From contig NZ_CP030287.1 in NCBI RefSeq assembly GCF_003287935.1, positions 8,281,386 through 8,303,336 of the forward strand: a stretch of DNA of 21,951 bases. The letters run 5' to 3'. Positions within the stretch are counted from its first letter, which is position 1; every line of letters starts with the position of its first letter. The stretch comes from Streptomyces sp. ICC1 (lineage in GTDB: Bacteria; Actinomycetota; Actinomycetes; Streptomycetales; Streptomycetaceae). The notes under the pieces were generated by a model, which was not told the DNA's origin, ran no database searches, and worked only from the letters and a program-made list of their open reading frames with translations. A program made the position numbers and the translations under genes. Shown in pieces: positions 1 to 7,280 of this stretch.

Positions 1-19
1 GGATGTGTATAAGCGACAG
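1..19 (+). other. Residual Nextera mosaic-end adapter
   Basis: The first 19 bases match the Tn5/Nextera mosaic end (AGATGTGTATAAGAGACAG) at 17 of 19 positions, differing at positions 1 and 14. It is AT-rich against a GC-rich background, and its TAA closes the reading frame that is open from there on. This is library-preparation sequence left at a contig edge, so it should not be read as native DNA or as a mobile element. Confidence 0.88.
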
Positions 20-519
20 CCCCCGCAGCGGGGAGTGCCCCCCGTCCCGTACCGCCCGTGCAGCGTGCGCCGCAGGCCGCACCCGGGCCCGTTCCCGCAG
101 CTGCCGCCACGCCGTCCGTCTCGGCGGCGGTACCGCAGGTCCAGCTGATCCCCGCGTCCGCCGAGGGCGCGCTGGACGCGGCCGAAGAGGCCGTGGACCT
201 GCTGCTCGACACCGGGCGCGCGCCCGGCGACATCCTGGTGCTCACCACCGGCGACCCGCACCCGTGGGCCGCGCACGAGCTGTCCTTCGGCGAGGCCGCG
301 TACTGGGCCCTGCACGATGCCGGGGACGACGTCTTCTACGCGGACGCGGCGCAGGTCCAGCGTGCCGCCGGCCGCCCCGTCGTGGTCTTCGCGGCCAACG
401 GCGGACCGGTCGACGCGGTCACCGCGGCCGTGCCGGTCGCGCTCGCGCGGGCCGGTGCGCTGCTGATCGTGTGCGGCGAAACGGAGCAGATCAACTCCGT
501 GCTGGGTGCGGGCGTCTGA
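20..519 (+). CDS. C-terminal fragment of an unidentified protein
   Basis: The frame is open from the adapter to TGA at 517-519, with strong GC bias at third positions, so it is a real coding tail of about 166 residues whose start lies outside the window. It opens with a Pro/Ala-rich linker of roughly 50 residues. A compact alpha/beta region follows, with hydrophobic strands such as DILVLTTGD, RPVVVFAANGG and GALLIVCGE. These alternating strands recall a Rossmann- or P-loop-like fold, possibly the last domain of a superfamily I helicase-like protein, but no catalytic motif is present to prove it. It converges on the next gene across a hairpin terminator. Confidence 0.6.
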
Positions 520-593
520 CGCCCCGTACTCCCGCACGGTCGAGGGGCGGGGTGGGCGCACAGCCGGCCCTGCCGAAGTCCGAGGCCTGACCA

Positions 594-621
594 GCCGTAC
601 GCCCGATTCCGGGTGTACGGC
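594..621. terminator. Hairpin terminator between convergent genes
   Basis: Bases 594-605 pair with 610-621 as a 12-bp stem (one G-T wobble) closed by the tetraloop ATTC. It lies between the end of the plus-strand fragment and the end of the minus-strand gene at 685. It has no T tract, which is usual for actinomycete terminators, and it could serve both directions. Confidence 0.6.
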
Positions 622-653
622 CGTTGGGCGTGCCCGCGCGCAGGACCGGTGCC

Positions 654-696
654 CGTACGGTTTCAGCGGGCGGCCGTACGGATTTCAGCGGGCGGC
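654..696. repeat. Two-copy 21/22-bp tandem repeat
   Basis: Copy 1 (654-674) and copy 2 (675-696) are the same sequence, CGTACGG(A)TTTCAGCGGGCGGC, except for one inserted A in the second. The second copy includes the stop codon (685-687) and last codons of the minus-strand gene. The 3' end of that gene has therefore been duplicated into the spacer, probably by replication slippage. Confidence 0.75.
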
Positions 697-1314
697 CGTG
701 CGGCGCAGGGCCTCCGCGGCTCCGCCGCCGGTGCGCAGGGCGAGCGGGGCGAACTCGGCGGCCGTTTCGCCGAGGCGCTCGGGCCGCGAGTCCGAGCTGG
801 GCCGACGGCCGCCGCGGCCCTCGCCCAGGACCTGCCAGCCGCCGCGGGTCAGCGTGATGTACGCGCCGCAGCGCAGCCCGTGCAGGGTGCAGGCATCCCG
901 CAGCCCCCACATCCAGGCGCCGTCCTCCTCGGTCCACCGCTCGTCGCCGTCGCGGCAGTACAGCAACACCGCGGTCCGCACGGGGGTCCGCCGCCGCAGG
1001 TCGTGCGGGATGACCCGGCGCAGGCGCGAGAGCAGGGCGTTGCGGTACTCCCAGCCGTCGGCCGAGGCCGAGCGCTGAACGAAGGAGGCGCTCGCGACGA
1101 GCCGCTCCTCGGGTCCGAGCACGGCGATCACCGCGGTGGACGGCACCGGGCTGTGCCGCGAGTGCAGACCGCTGACTACCTCGCGGGGGTTGCGCAGCAG
1201 GGGGACGCCCGACGCCGTCCACTCGGAGGGTTCCAGCAGCCGGCCGTGCCGGCTGGCGCCGCCGGTGGCCGTGGTCAGGGACGTGGTCGAGGGCGGGGCG
1301 AATCCGAAGGTCAC
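685..1314 (-). CDS. Conserved actinomycete protein of unknown function (209 aa)
   Basis: I chose the GTG at 1314 because AGGGAGG lies just upstream of it. A longer frame reaching 1509 has unlikely N-terminal sequence. The protein begins VTFGFAPPSTT. Its centre has alternating strands and helices (STAVIAVLGPEERLVAS, RTAVLLYCRDGDERW) that look like a small alpha/beta domain, then an Arg-rich C-terminus. There is no signal peptide or membrane segment, so it is probably cytoplasmic. It lies 215 bp downstream of recQ on the same strand, so read-through is possible, but the gap argues for its own promoter. I do not recognise a named domain. Confidence 0.65.
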   Translation of the reverse strand: MTFGFAPPSTTSLTTATGGASRHGRLLEPSEWTASGVPLLRNPREVVSGLHSRHSPVPSTAVIAVLGPEERLVASASFVQRSASADGWEYRNALLSRLRRVIPHDLRRRTPVRTAVLLYCRDGDERWTEEDGAWMWGLRDACTLHGLRCGAYITLTRGGWQVLGEGRGGRRPSSDSRPERLGETAAEFAPLALRTGGGAAEALRRTAAR

Positions 1315-1529
1315 GGTCCTCCCTTCGGGTACACGCCCGCGAACGGGCACAGCTGGAGTGCGGGCACACCGCGGCGCGGCCCAGGAGGGCGCCGTCGGGC
1401 CGAGCGGGAGCACTGCAATTCTCGCGTGGCCCGTGAGCATGCGGCAACGAGCAATTGACGCCGCCGACCGGAATTCGCCGGTATGCCGTTCATATCCTTG
1501 CCCCGTCACGCCGAAGATGACTCATTCGG
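1315..1529 (-). other. Intergenic spacer between recQ and the 209-aa gene
   Basis: This 215-bp stretch lies between two genes on the minus strand. It should hold the end of the recQ transcript and the promoter of the next gene. Apart from the ribosome binding site just upstream of 1314 I see no strong hairpin and no convincing -35/-10 pair. Confidence 0.4.
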
Positions 1530-3701
1530 CTACGGCTGAAGCGCCAGTACCAGCGGAAACACCGCCTTGGCGCCCGCTCGCCGCAGCAGCCGCGCGGAGA
1601 CCGCGAGGGTCCATCCGCTCTCGGCGCGGTCGTCGACGAGGAGGATGGGACCCGCGGTCTCCTTCAGGATCGCGGCGAGTTCCGGCGGAACGGTCAAGGC
1701 CTGGTGGAGGCCGCGCACCCGCTGGGCGCTGTTCGAGGAGGGCAGGCCGAACTCCGGTGCCTGGTCCGTGTAGGCGATCGTGCCGAGCAGGGGCATCCGC
1801 CCGATCTCCGCGATCCGCGCGGCCAGCGAGCCGACGAGCCGGGAGCGGCCGCGCGAGGGCAGCGCGACGACTCCGACCGGGCGCCCGGGCGCGTCCGGAG
1901 CCCCCGAGGCCCAGCCGCCGGGGCCGCGGGCCCAGTCGGCCAGCACCGTCACGACGGCCTGAGCCACATCGTCCGGAACCGGCTGGTCGGGCGCCCCGGG
2001 CGCGAGCATCGGGCGCAGCCGGTTGCCCCAGCCGATGTCGGAGAGCCGCCCCAGCGCACGGCCCGTCGAAGCCTGCTCGCCCGCCGGGATCCGGCCCTTG
2101 AGGTCCACGCCCACCGCGGCGAGACCCGTCGGCCACATCTTGCGGGGCTCCAGCTCCACGCCCGGGCGGTCCAGCTCCCCGCGGGCGGTGTCCAGCGCGG
2201 CCCCGGAGACCTCCGCCGTGAACCGGGCCCCCGCGCAGTTGTCGCACCGGCCGCAGGGCGCGGCCTCCTCGTCGTCGAGCTGGAGGCGCAGGAACTCCAT
2301 GCGGCAGCCGGTGGCCGCCGCGTAGTCCCGCATGGCCTGCTGCTCGGCGGCTCGCTGCCGGGCCACCCAGGCATAGCGCTCGGTGTCGTACACCCACGGC
2401 TCGCCGGTCGAGGTCCAGCCGCCCTTGACGCGGTGCACGGCGCCGTCGACGTCGAGGACCTTGAGCATGGTCTCCAGCCGGGTGCGACGCAGGTCGACCA
2501 GCGGCTCCAGGGCGGGCAGGGACAGCGGCCGGCGGGCCTCGGCCAGCACCTCGAGCGTGCGGCGCACCTGCTGCTCCGGCGGGAAGGCGACGGAGGCGAA
2601 GTACTGCCAGATCGCCTCGTCCTCGCGCCCCGGCAGCAGCAGGACCTCGGCGTGCTCCACGCCGCGGCCGGCGCGGCCGACCTGCTGGTAGTAGGCGATG
2701 GGGGAGGAGGGCGAGCCGAGGTGCACGACGAAACCGAGATCGGGCTTGTCGAAGCCCATGCCGAGGGCCGAGGTGGCCACCAGGGCCTTGACCCGGTTGG
2801 CCTGGAGGTCGTTCTCCGCCTGCTCGCGGTCGGCGTTCTCCGTCTTGCCGGTGTACGAGGAGACCGTGTGCCCGCGGTGGCGCAGGTACGCGGTGACCTC
2901 CTCGGCGGCGGCCACCGTCAGGGTGTAGATGATCCCGGAGCCGGGGAGGTCGCCGAGGTGGTCGGCGAGCCAGGCCAGCCGGTGGGCAGCGTCGGGCAGC
3001 GTGAGCACCGCCAGGCTGAGGCTCTCGCGGTCCAGGGGGCCCCGCAGGACGAGGGCGTCCGTCCCGGCCCCGGTGCCGAGCTGCTCGGCCACGTCGGCGG
3101 TCACGCGGGCGTTGGCGGTGGCGGTCGTGGCCAGGACCGGGACGCCCGGCGGCAGATCGGCCAGCATGGTGCGCAGACGGCGGTAGTCGGGGCGGAAGTC
3201 GTGCCCCCAGTCCGAGATGCAGTGGGCCTCGTCCACCACGAGCAGACCGGTCGCGGCGGAGAGCTTGGGAAGCACCTGGTCGCGGAAGTCGGGGTTGTTG
3301 AGCCGCTCCGGGCTCACCAGGAGGACGTCGACCTCGCCCGCGGCGATCTCGGCCTGGATCGACTCCCAATCCTCGGGGTTGGCCGAATTGATGGTCCGGG
3401 CGTGGATCCCGGCCCGCGCGGCGGCCTCCACCTGGTTGCGCATCAGCGCGAGCAGCGGGGAGACGATCACCGTGGGTCCGGCACCGGCCGCCCGCAGCAG
3501 CGAGGTGGCCACGAAGTACACGGCGGACTTGCCCCAGCCGGTGCGCTGCACCACCAGGGCGCGGCGCTTGTCCGCGACGAGGGCCTCGATCGCCCGCCAC
3601 TGGTCCTCGCGCAGCTTCGCGGTCCCCGTGGGGTCGCCCACGAGGCGGGCTAGTACGGAGTCGGCCGAGGACCTCAGGTCTGCGTTCATGCCCCCATGCA
3701 A
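1530..3701 (-). CDS. recQ: RecQ-family ATP-dependent DNA helicase with phosphoribosyltransferase-like C-terminus
   Basis: A 3'-5' superfamily 2 DNA helicase for recombination and repair in the cytoplasm. Visible motifs are Walker A QRTGWGKS (about residues 52-59), DEAH followed by CISDWGHDFRPDYRRL (157-176), motif III TATAN, and motif VI QQVGRAGRG. A Cys cluster CGRCDNC near residues 479-485 marks the RecQ zinc-binding region. The last part (about 560-723) contains ILLVDDRAESGWT near residues 682-694, which resembles the PRPP-binding loop of phosphoribosyltransferases. At 723 residues it is longer than E. coli RecQ (about 609). The start may instead be the ATG at 3689, and neither ATG has a strong ribosome binding site. 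The neighbouring DUF4192 gene is divergent across a 141-bp promoter region. Confidence 0.93.
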   Translation of the reverse strand: MHGGMNADLRSSADSVLARLVGDPTGTAKLREDQWRAIEALVADKRRALVVQRTGWGKSAVYFVATSLLRAAGAGPTVIVSPLLALMRNQVEAAARAGIHARTINSANPEDWESIQAEIAAGEVDVLLVSPERLNNPDFRDQVLPKLSAATGLLVVDEAHCISDWGHDFRPDYRRLRTMLADLPPGVPVLATTATANARVTADVAEQLGTGAGTDALVLRGPLDRESLSLAVLTLPDAAHRLAWLADHLGDLPGSGIIYTLTVAAAEEVTAYLRHRGHTVSSYTGKTENADREQAENDLQANRVKALVATSALGMGFDKPDLGFVVHLGSPSSPIAYYQQVGRAGRGVEHAEVLLLPGREDEAIWQYFASVAFPPEQQVRRTLEVLAEARRPLSLPALEPLVDLRRTRLETMLKVLDVDGAVHRVKGGWTSTGEPWVYDTERYAWVARQRAAEQQAMRDYAAATGCRMEFLRLQLDDEEAAPCGRCDNCAGARFTAEVSGAALDTARGELDRPGVELEPRKMWPTGLAAVGVDLKGRIPAGEQASTGRALGRLSDIGWGNRLRPMLAPGAPDQPVPDDVAQAVVTVLADWARGPGGWASGAPDAPGRPVGVVALPSRGRSRLVGSLAARIAEIGRMPLLGTIAYTDQAPEFGLPSSNSAQRVRGLHQALTVPPELAAILKETAGPILLVDDRAESGWTLAVSARLLRRAGAKAVFPLVLALQP

Positions 3702-3738
3702 CCCGATGGCTCTGACATACCGCGAATGCCGCTCTGTG

Positions 3739-3805
3739 CCTGTGGATGTTGAAGGGTGGACTTGTTGGGCGTCAGTCCGGGGCCGGCCCGGGAGTTATCC
3801 ACAGG
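3739..3805. promoter_or_regulatory. Inverted repeat with DnaA-box-like arms between recQ and the DUF4192 gene
   Basis: CCTGTGGAT at 3739-3747 and ATCCACAGG at 3797-3805 are exact reverse complements separated by 49 bp, inside the divergent promoter region. The right arm lies in TTATCCACA (3795-3803), which equals the classical DnaA-box consensus; the left arm departs from it after the shared core. They could bind DnaA or another dyad-recognising regulator of recQ and its neighbour. The match is sequence-based only. Confidence 0.45.
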
Positions 3806-3842
3806 GGTTTCCGGATCCGGTCGGGCACGAGACCTTCGGGAC

Positions 3843-5120
3843 ATGACGAACAACCACGAAGCACGCACCCCGTCCGACCGGCCTTCCGCCGGCCCGTCCG
3901 GAGCCGCCGACGCCTCCCGGATCACCCTGCGCAGCCCGGCCGAACTGGCCGACGCGCTGCCCTACATGCTCGGCTTCCACCCGACCGACTCCCTCGTCAT
4001 GGTCGCCGTCCACGGCGAGGGCGGCCGCTTCGGCGGCCGGCTCCGGGTCGGCATCCCCCACACCCCGGAGGAGTGGGAGGACACCGCCCGGCAGGTCGCC
4101 GACTGCCTGATCCACGGCAGCGAGCGCCGTGGCACCAAGCCCGACGGCGTCATCGTCTTCCTCTGCCAGGACCCCGGCGGGGACGAGAGCGGGCAGCGGG
4201 TGATGACCCGGCTGCGACCGCTCGCCCAGCGGATCCGGCTCTCCTGCGGGGCGCTGGACGTTCCCGTGCTCGAGGCCCTGTGCCTCTCCGCCGGGCGGTA
4301 CTGGTCCTACTGCTGCCCGGACGCGCGGTGTTGTCCCGCGGAGGGCACCGTGCTGGCCGTGCCCGGCAGCTCGGTGATGGCCGCGGCGGCCACCTTCGCC
4401 GGGCTGCAGGTGCGGGGTTCCCTCCGGGAGATCGAGCGCAGGCTCACCCCGTTGCGCGGAAAGGACGCAGAGGAGATGGAAGGTGCCCTGGACCGGGCCG
4501 CCGCGGCCCTGGTCCCGAAGATCCTCGACGGGGCCACCCGGGAGGAGGTGGGCGCCGAGACCGTCCTGCTCGCCCGGGCGCTGATGCAGCGCATGACGCT
4601 GGCCCCGCCGGCCGAAGCCGGCTCCCGCGCGGACGACTGGGACGACGCGCTGCTCGGCCACGAGGAGGCCGCCTCGCTCATCCTCGGCCTCCAGGACCGC
4701 GAGATCCGCGACATCGCCGCCGAGTGGATGGAGGACGAGGAGGCGGCTCCGGCCCTGCGGCTGTGGCGGGCACTGGCCCGGCGCTGTGTCGGTGCCTACG
4801 GGGAGCACGCGGCGGCCCCGCTCACCCTGGCCGGCTGGGTCTCCTGGTCCACCGGCGACGAGCCGACCGCCCGGGTCGCGCTGGGGCTGGCGCTGCGCGC
4901 GGACGACGGGTACCGCTTCGCGCAGCTGCTCCACCACGCCTGCAACGAGGGGATCGACCCGGAGGGGCTGCGGGAGTGCCTGCGGGAGGAGCGGCGCAGG
5001 CGGGAGCCGCGCCGGGGACGTGCGCAGGGCGGCTCCCGCCGGGGTGCCACCAGGCCGCCCGGCCGCCGGAGCCGGACGGTCCGCCGCGAGTCCGGCCGCA
5101 CCGCGGGGAGCGGGCAGTGA
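3843..5120 (+). CDS. DUF4192 domain-containing protein (425 aa)
   Basis: The N-terminal region after a short Pro/Ser-rich leader contains ITLRSPAELADALPYMLGFH, then PTDSLVMVAVHG and GRLRVGIP, the opening signature of the DUF4192 family of actinomycetes. The family's biochemical role is unknown to me. No signal peptide or membrane helix is visible, so it is probably cytoplasmic. I chose the ATG at 3843 because family members start shortly before this signature; upstream codons to 3756 read through the promoter and inverted repeat. The last 60 residues are Arg-rich and low-complexity. A +1 frame stays open past the stop and carries a 4-residue repeat, so the natural C-terminus may be longer if the sequence has an indel here. 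Confidence 0.85.
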   Translation: MTNNHEARTPSDRPSAGPSGAADASRITLRSPAELADALPYMLGFHPTDSLVMVAVHGEGGRFGGRLRVGIPHTPEEWEDTARQVADCLIHGSERRGTKPDGVIVFLCQDPGGDESGQRVMTRLRPLAQRIRLSCGALDVPVLEALCLSAGRYWSYCCPDARCCPAEGTVLAVPGSSVMAAAATFAGLQVRGSLREIERRLTPLRGKDAEEMEGALDRAAAALVPKILDGATREEVGAETVLLARALMQRMTLAPPAEAGSRADDWDDALLGHEEAASLILGLQDREIRDIAAEWMEDEEAAPALRLWRALARRCVGAYGEHAAAPLTLAGWVSWSTGDEPTARVALGLALRADDGYRFAQLLHHACNEGIDPEGLRECLREERRRREPRRGRAQGGSRRGATRPPGRRSRTVRRESGRTAGSGQ

Positions 5121-5127
5121 AGCGGGA

Positions 5128-5211
5128 GCGGGTCCTGAGGCGGGTCCCGAGGCTGGTCTCGAGGGTGGCCTCGGGCCGGGACCGGAGCCGGGATCAGGTC
5201 CTGGAGCGGGG
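5128..5211 (+). repeat. Degenerate 12-bp tandem repeat (7 units)
   Basis: Seven consecutive 12-bp units start with GCGGGTCCTGAG, GCGGGTCCCGAG and GCTGGTCTCGAG, then drift. The period keeps one frame, +1 relative to the DUF4192 gene, where it reads Ala-Gly-Pro-Glu-like. It lies just after the DUF4192 stop codon and just before the apparent join to the transporter fragment. Confidence 0.7.
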
Positions 5212-5300
5212 GAGGAATCCTCGCGGAGCCGGGCGGGGCGGGCCGGGCCGCCGGAGGGAGCGGTGTCCGGCCGGGGGTGGCCGTCGGGGGCGAGGGCGGT

Positions 5301-5328
5301 CCAGTGGCCGTCGGCCAGTGGCCGTCGG
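5301..5328. repeat. 14-bp direct tandem duplication
   Basis: CCAGTGGCCGTCGG occurs twice back to back (5301-5314 and 5315-5328), followed by a partial third start (CCAGG). It sits at the inner edge of the MFS fragment, where that protein's sequence stops making sense, so it may mark the join. Confidence 0.8.
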
Positions 5329-5332
5329 CCAG

Positions 5333-5521
5333 GGCCCGGCCGCGCCGGTCGGGGAAGACCTGGCGCAGGATCGACAGGGTGGCCGGCATGATCGTCGCGC
5401 CGCCGACGCCGAGCAGGGCGCGGGCGGCGATGAGGATCTGGGCGCTGTCGGCGAGGGCGGCGACGGCCGAGGCCGCGCCGAAGAGCCCGTAGCCGAGGAG
5501 CAGGACCCGGCGCCGGCCCAC
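5333..5521 (-). pseudogene. Internal fragment of an MFS (DHA2-type) drug/H+ antiporter
   Basis: About 63 codons read GRRRVLLLGYGLFG, two hydrophobic segments, then GVGGATIMPATLSIL and RQVFPDRRGRA. These are hallmarks of the region from the end of helix 2 through helix 4 of 14-helix MFS exporters of the EmrB/QacA group, proteins of roughly 450-550 residues. Both ends are cut: the sequence runs directly into NYN-gene sequence on one side and low-complexity sequence on the other. No start codon with a ribosome binding site is present. I read it as a fragment inserted by misassembly or rearrangement, not as a gene. Confidence 0.75.
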
Positions 5522-6824
5522 AGGCCGGGGCCGGGGCCGCGGGGACCGCGGGGACCTGCGCGGGAGCCCCTCCGGAGGCGGCCACGTGTTCGGCGGCCGC
5601 CCGTACGTCGATCTCGCGCCAGAATCCGGCCCGGATGGCGTAGCGGTCGTGCTCGTCGATCTGGTCGTCCTTGTGGGCGAGGAGCCCGAACCGGGCGGCG
5701 TAGCGCAGCAGCTCTCCGTCGATCCGGTGCGGGATCCGCGGGTACATGGTGGCGAGCTTCTGCAGGTGCACGGTCTCCGGGAGCCGTTCCATCCAGCGCC
5801 GGGCGAAGACCTGGCCGACCTCGAAGGGGTCGCCGCCGACGGTGGTGATGTCCTCCTCGCGGTCCGCCCAGCGCTGCTCGGCGGAGGTGAGCTGGGCGAG
5901 GGTGGGCAGCGAGGCGGTCTCGGCGGGCTCGCCGAGCGGCCCCGCGCGGTCGATCCAGCCCTTGTCGGAGGACCAGCGCAGGGCGCTGCCGGCCGGGGCG
6001 GACCCGAGGCCCGAGACCGCCGCGGGGGCGGCGCCGGGGGCGCGCAGGGCGCCGGCGAGGTCCTTCGGGGTGGGGACGGTCTTGCCGTTGGCGGTGGCGG
6101 GCGACGCGGGGGCGGGTACGCCGCCTTCCTCGGGCTCCACGGGCGCCGGCGGGCGGTTGCCGTTGCCGCGCGCGGCCTCGGCGAGGGCGGCCTCGGGCAG
6201 CGGGGCGGAGAGGATGGCGGCGATCTCGGGGCGCGGCGCGGGCGGCGGGGCGCAGAGTCCGGTGAGGTCGCGGGCGCGGACGGCGCGGGTGATCCAGGTG
6301 CGGTCCAGGACGCGGCGCTCGTCGGCTTCGGCGACGAGGTCCTCGGACTGGTTGTAGTCGCCGTCGGCGGCCTGGACGGCCCACAGGTGGACGGCGACCC
6401 CGTGCTCCTTGGCCGACATCAGCCCGGGCAGCAGGTCTCCGTCGCCGGTGACGAGTACGACGTCCGAGCAGGCGCGGTTGCGGGCCAGCTCGGTGAGCTC
6501 GGCGTGCATGGCCGCGTCGACGCCCTTCTGGGCCCAGCGGCCGTCGCTGCGGGTCAGGGCGCCGAGCCGGACGGTGACGCGGGGCATGACGCGCAGCCGG
6601 CGGTGCTCGGGCTGGGGGACCCGGTCGGGTGCGCCGTCGAACCAGTAGATCCGCAGGAGCGGCTGCTCGGTGTCCGCCTCGGCCCGCTCGCGCAGGCCCT
6701 GGATGAGGGCGGCATGGTCCACGGTGATGCGGGAGCGTGAGGGCTCCCCTGCGAGAAGGCTGGCGGCGGCGCCCAGCAGATAGCCGGCGTCCACCAGGAC
6801 GACGCAGCGGTCCACGCGTACCAC
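5522..6824 (-). CDS. NYN (PIN-like) domain protein, C-terminus lost at a junction
   Basis: The N-terminal domain (about residues 4-160) carries the spaced acidic residues of NYN/PIN-like nucleases: D12 in VLVDAGYL, D103 in KGVDAAMH, and D128/D130 in VLVTGDGDLLPG. Such domains are metal-dependent RNases in characterised families. A Pro/Ala-rich linker follows, then a conserved alpha-helical C-terminal region (WADREEDITTVGGDPFEVG to YAIRAGFWREIDV) that may be a winged-helix or LOTUS-like RNA-binding module. I chose the GTG at 6824, preceded by AGGGAAGAGG; a GTG at 6815 is an alternative. After EHVAASGGAPAQV the frame drifts into Pro/Ala sequence and meets the MFS fragment near 5522, so the native stop is absent. 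Confidence 0.82.
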
Positions 6825-7048
6825 CCTCTTCCCTGGGGGTCCTCTGGTGTGTTTCTCGGCGGGTCCCCCGAGTCTGCCCGACCACAAGGGCGTTGACGGC
6901 CGGAACTCGATCATCGGCGTGGCGGATCTCACGGGGGCGTCCGGGAAGGCGGCCGACTACGCGGGGTAATGATCCAAAATGCGCCGTATGCGGCGTTGTG
7001 TGAGTGTGAAGGCGGCCCTGGCCCCTAGACCCCCCACGGAGGCTCCCC

Positions 7049-7213
7049 ATGGCCAAGAACAAGAACCGCCAGCAGCCTGCCAAGTCCGAGGACCGCTCGG
7101 CTGCACAGGATCCGGCGAAGAGTTCGATGGAATCCTCGCCCACCACCTCGGCGGCGCCGAGCCCGCTGCAGATGGCGGGCAAGCGCAAGGAGAAGAAGTT
7201 CGGCCACAACTGA
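7049..7213 (+). CDS. Small basic protein of unknown function (54 aa)
   Basis: An ATG at 7049 is preceded by GGAGG at 7038-7042 with a 6-base spacer, and the frame ends in TGA at 7211-7213. The protein starts MAKNKNRQQPAKSEDRSA and ends MAGKRKEKKFGHN. Both ends are Lys/Arg-rich and the middle is Ser/Ala/Pro-rich, so it is probably disordered and may bind nucleic acid. There is no Cys, signal peptide or membrane segment. Codon choice and the good ribosome binding site support a real gene. It is divergent from the NYN gene and convergent with dnaE, with a strong palindrome just downstream. Function unknown. Confidence 0.72.
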   Translation: MAKNKNRQQPAKSEDRSAAQDPAKSSMESSPTTSAAPSPLQMAGKRKEKKFGHN

Positions 7214-7226
7214 GGCCTCCACGTAC

Positions 7227-7266
7227 GGGAAGGGCCCGCCCCGGTCGACCGGGGCGGGCCCTTCCC
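7227..7266. terminator. 40-nt perfect palindrome, bidirectional terminator
   Basis: The 20 bases at 7227-7246 are the exact reverse complement of 7247-7266, so the hairpin has 20 paired bases with at most a few forming the loop. It stands 13 bp after the small-protein stop and 14 bp from the dnaE stop, between convergent genes. No T tract follows. Confidence 0.85.
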
Positions 7267-7280
7267 GCGTACCGCTGCGG

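Noticed and set aside
1..19. Mosaic-end match as evidence for a Tn5-type transposon
   Set aside because: There is no transposase, partner end or target duplication, and its place at the first base fits library adapter carry-over.
3795..3803. TTATCCACA as part of a replication origin
   Set aside because: One consensus box and one partial arm are far fewer than the many DnaA boxes of a Streptomyces oriC, and dnaA and dnaN are absent.
3795..6932. A 1045-codon minus-strand frame joining the NYN gene to antisense DUF4192
   Set aside because: Only the first part is NYN. The rest is Pro/Ala/Arg-rich antisense of the DUF4192 gene and crosses the MFS fragment, so it is not a fusion protein.
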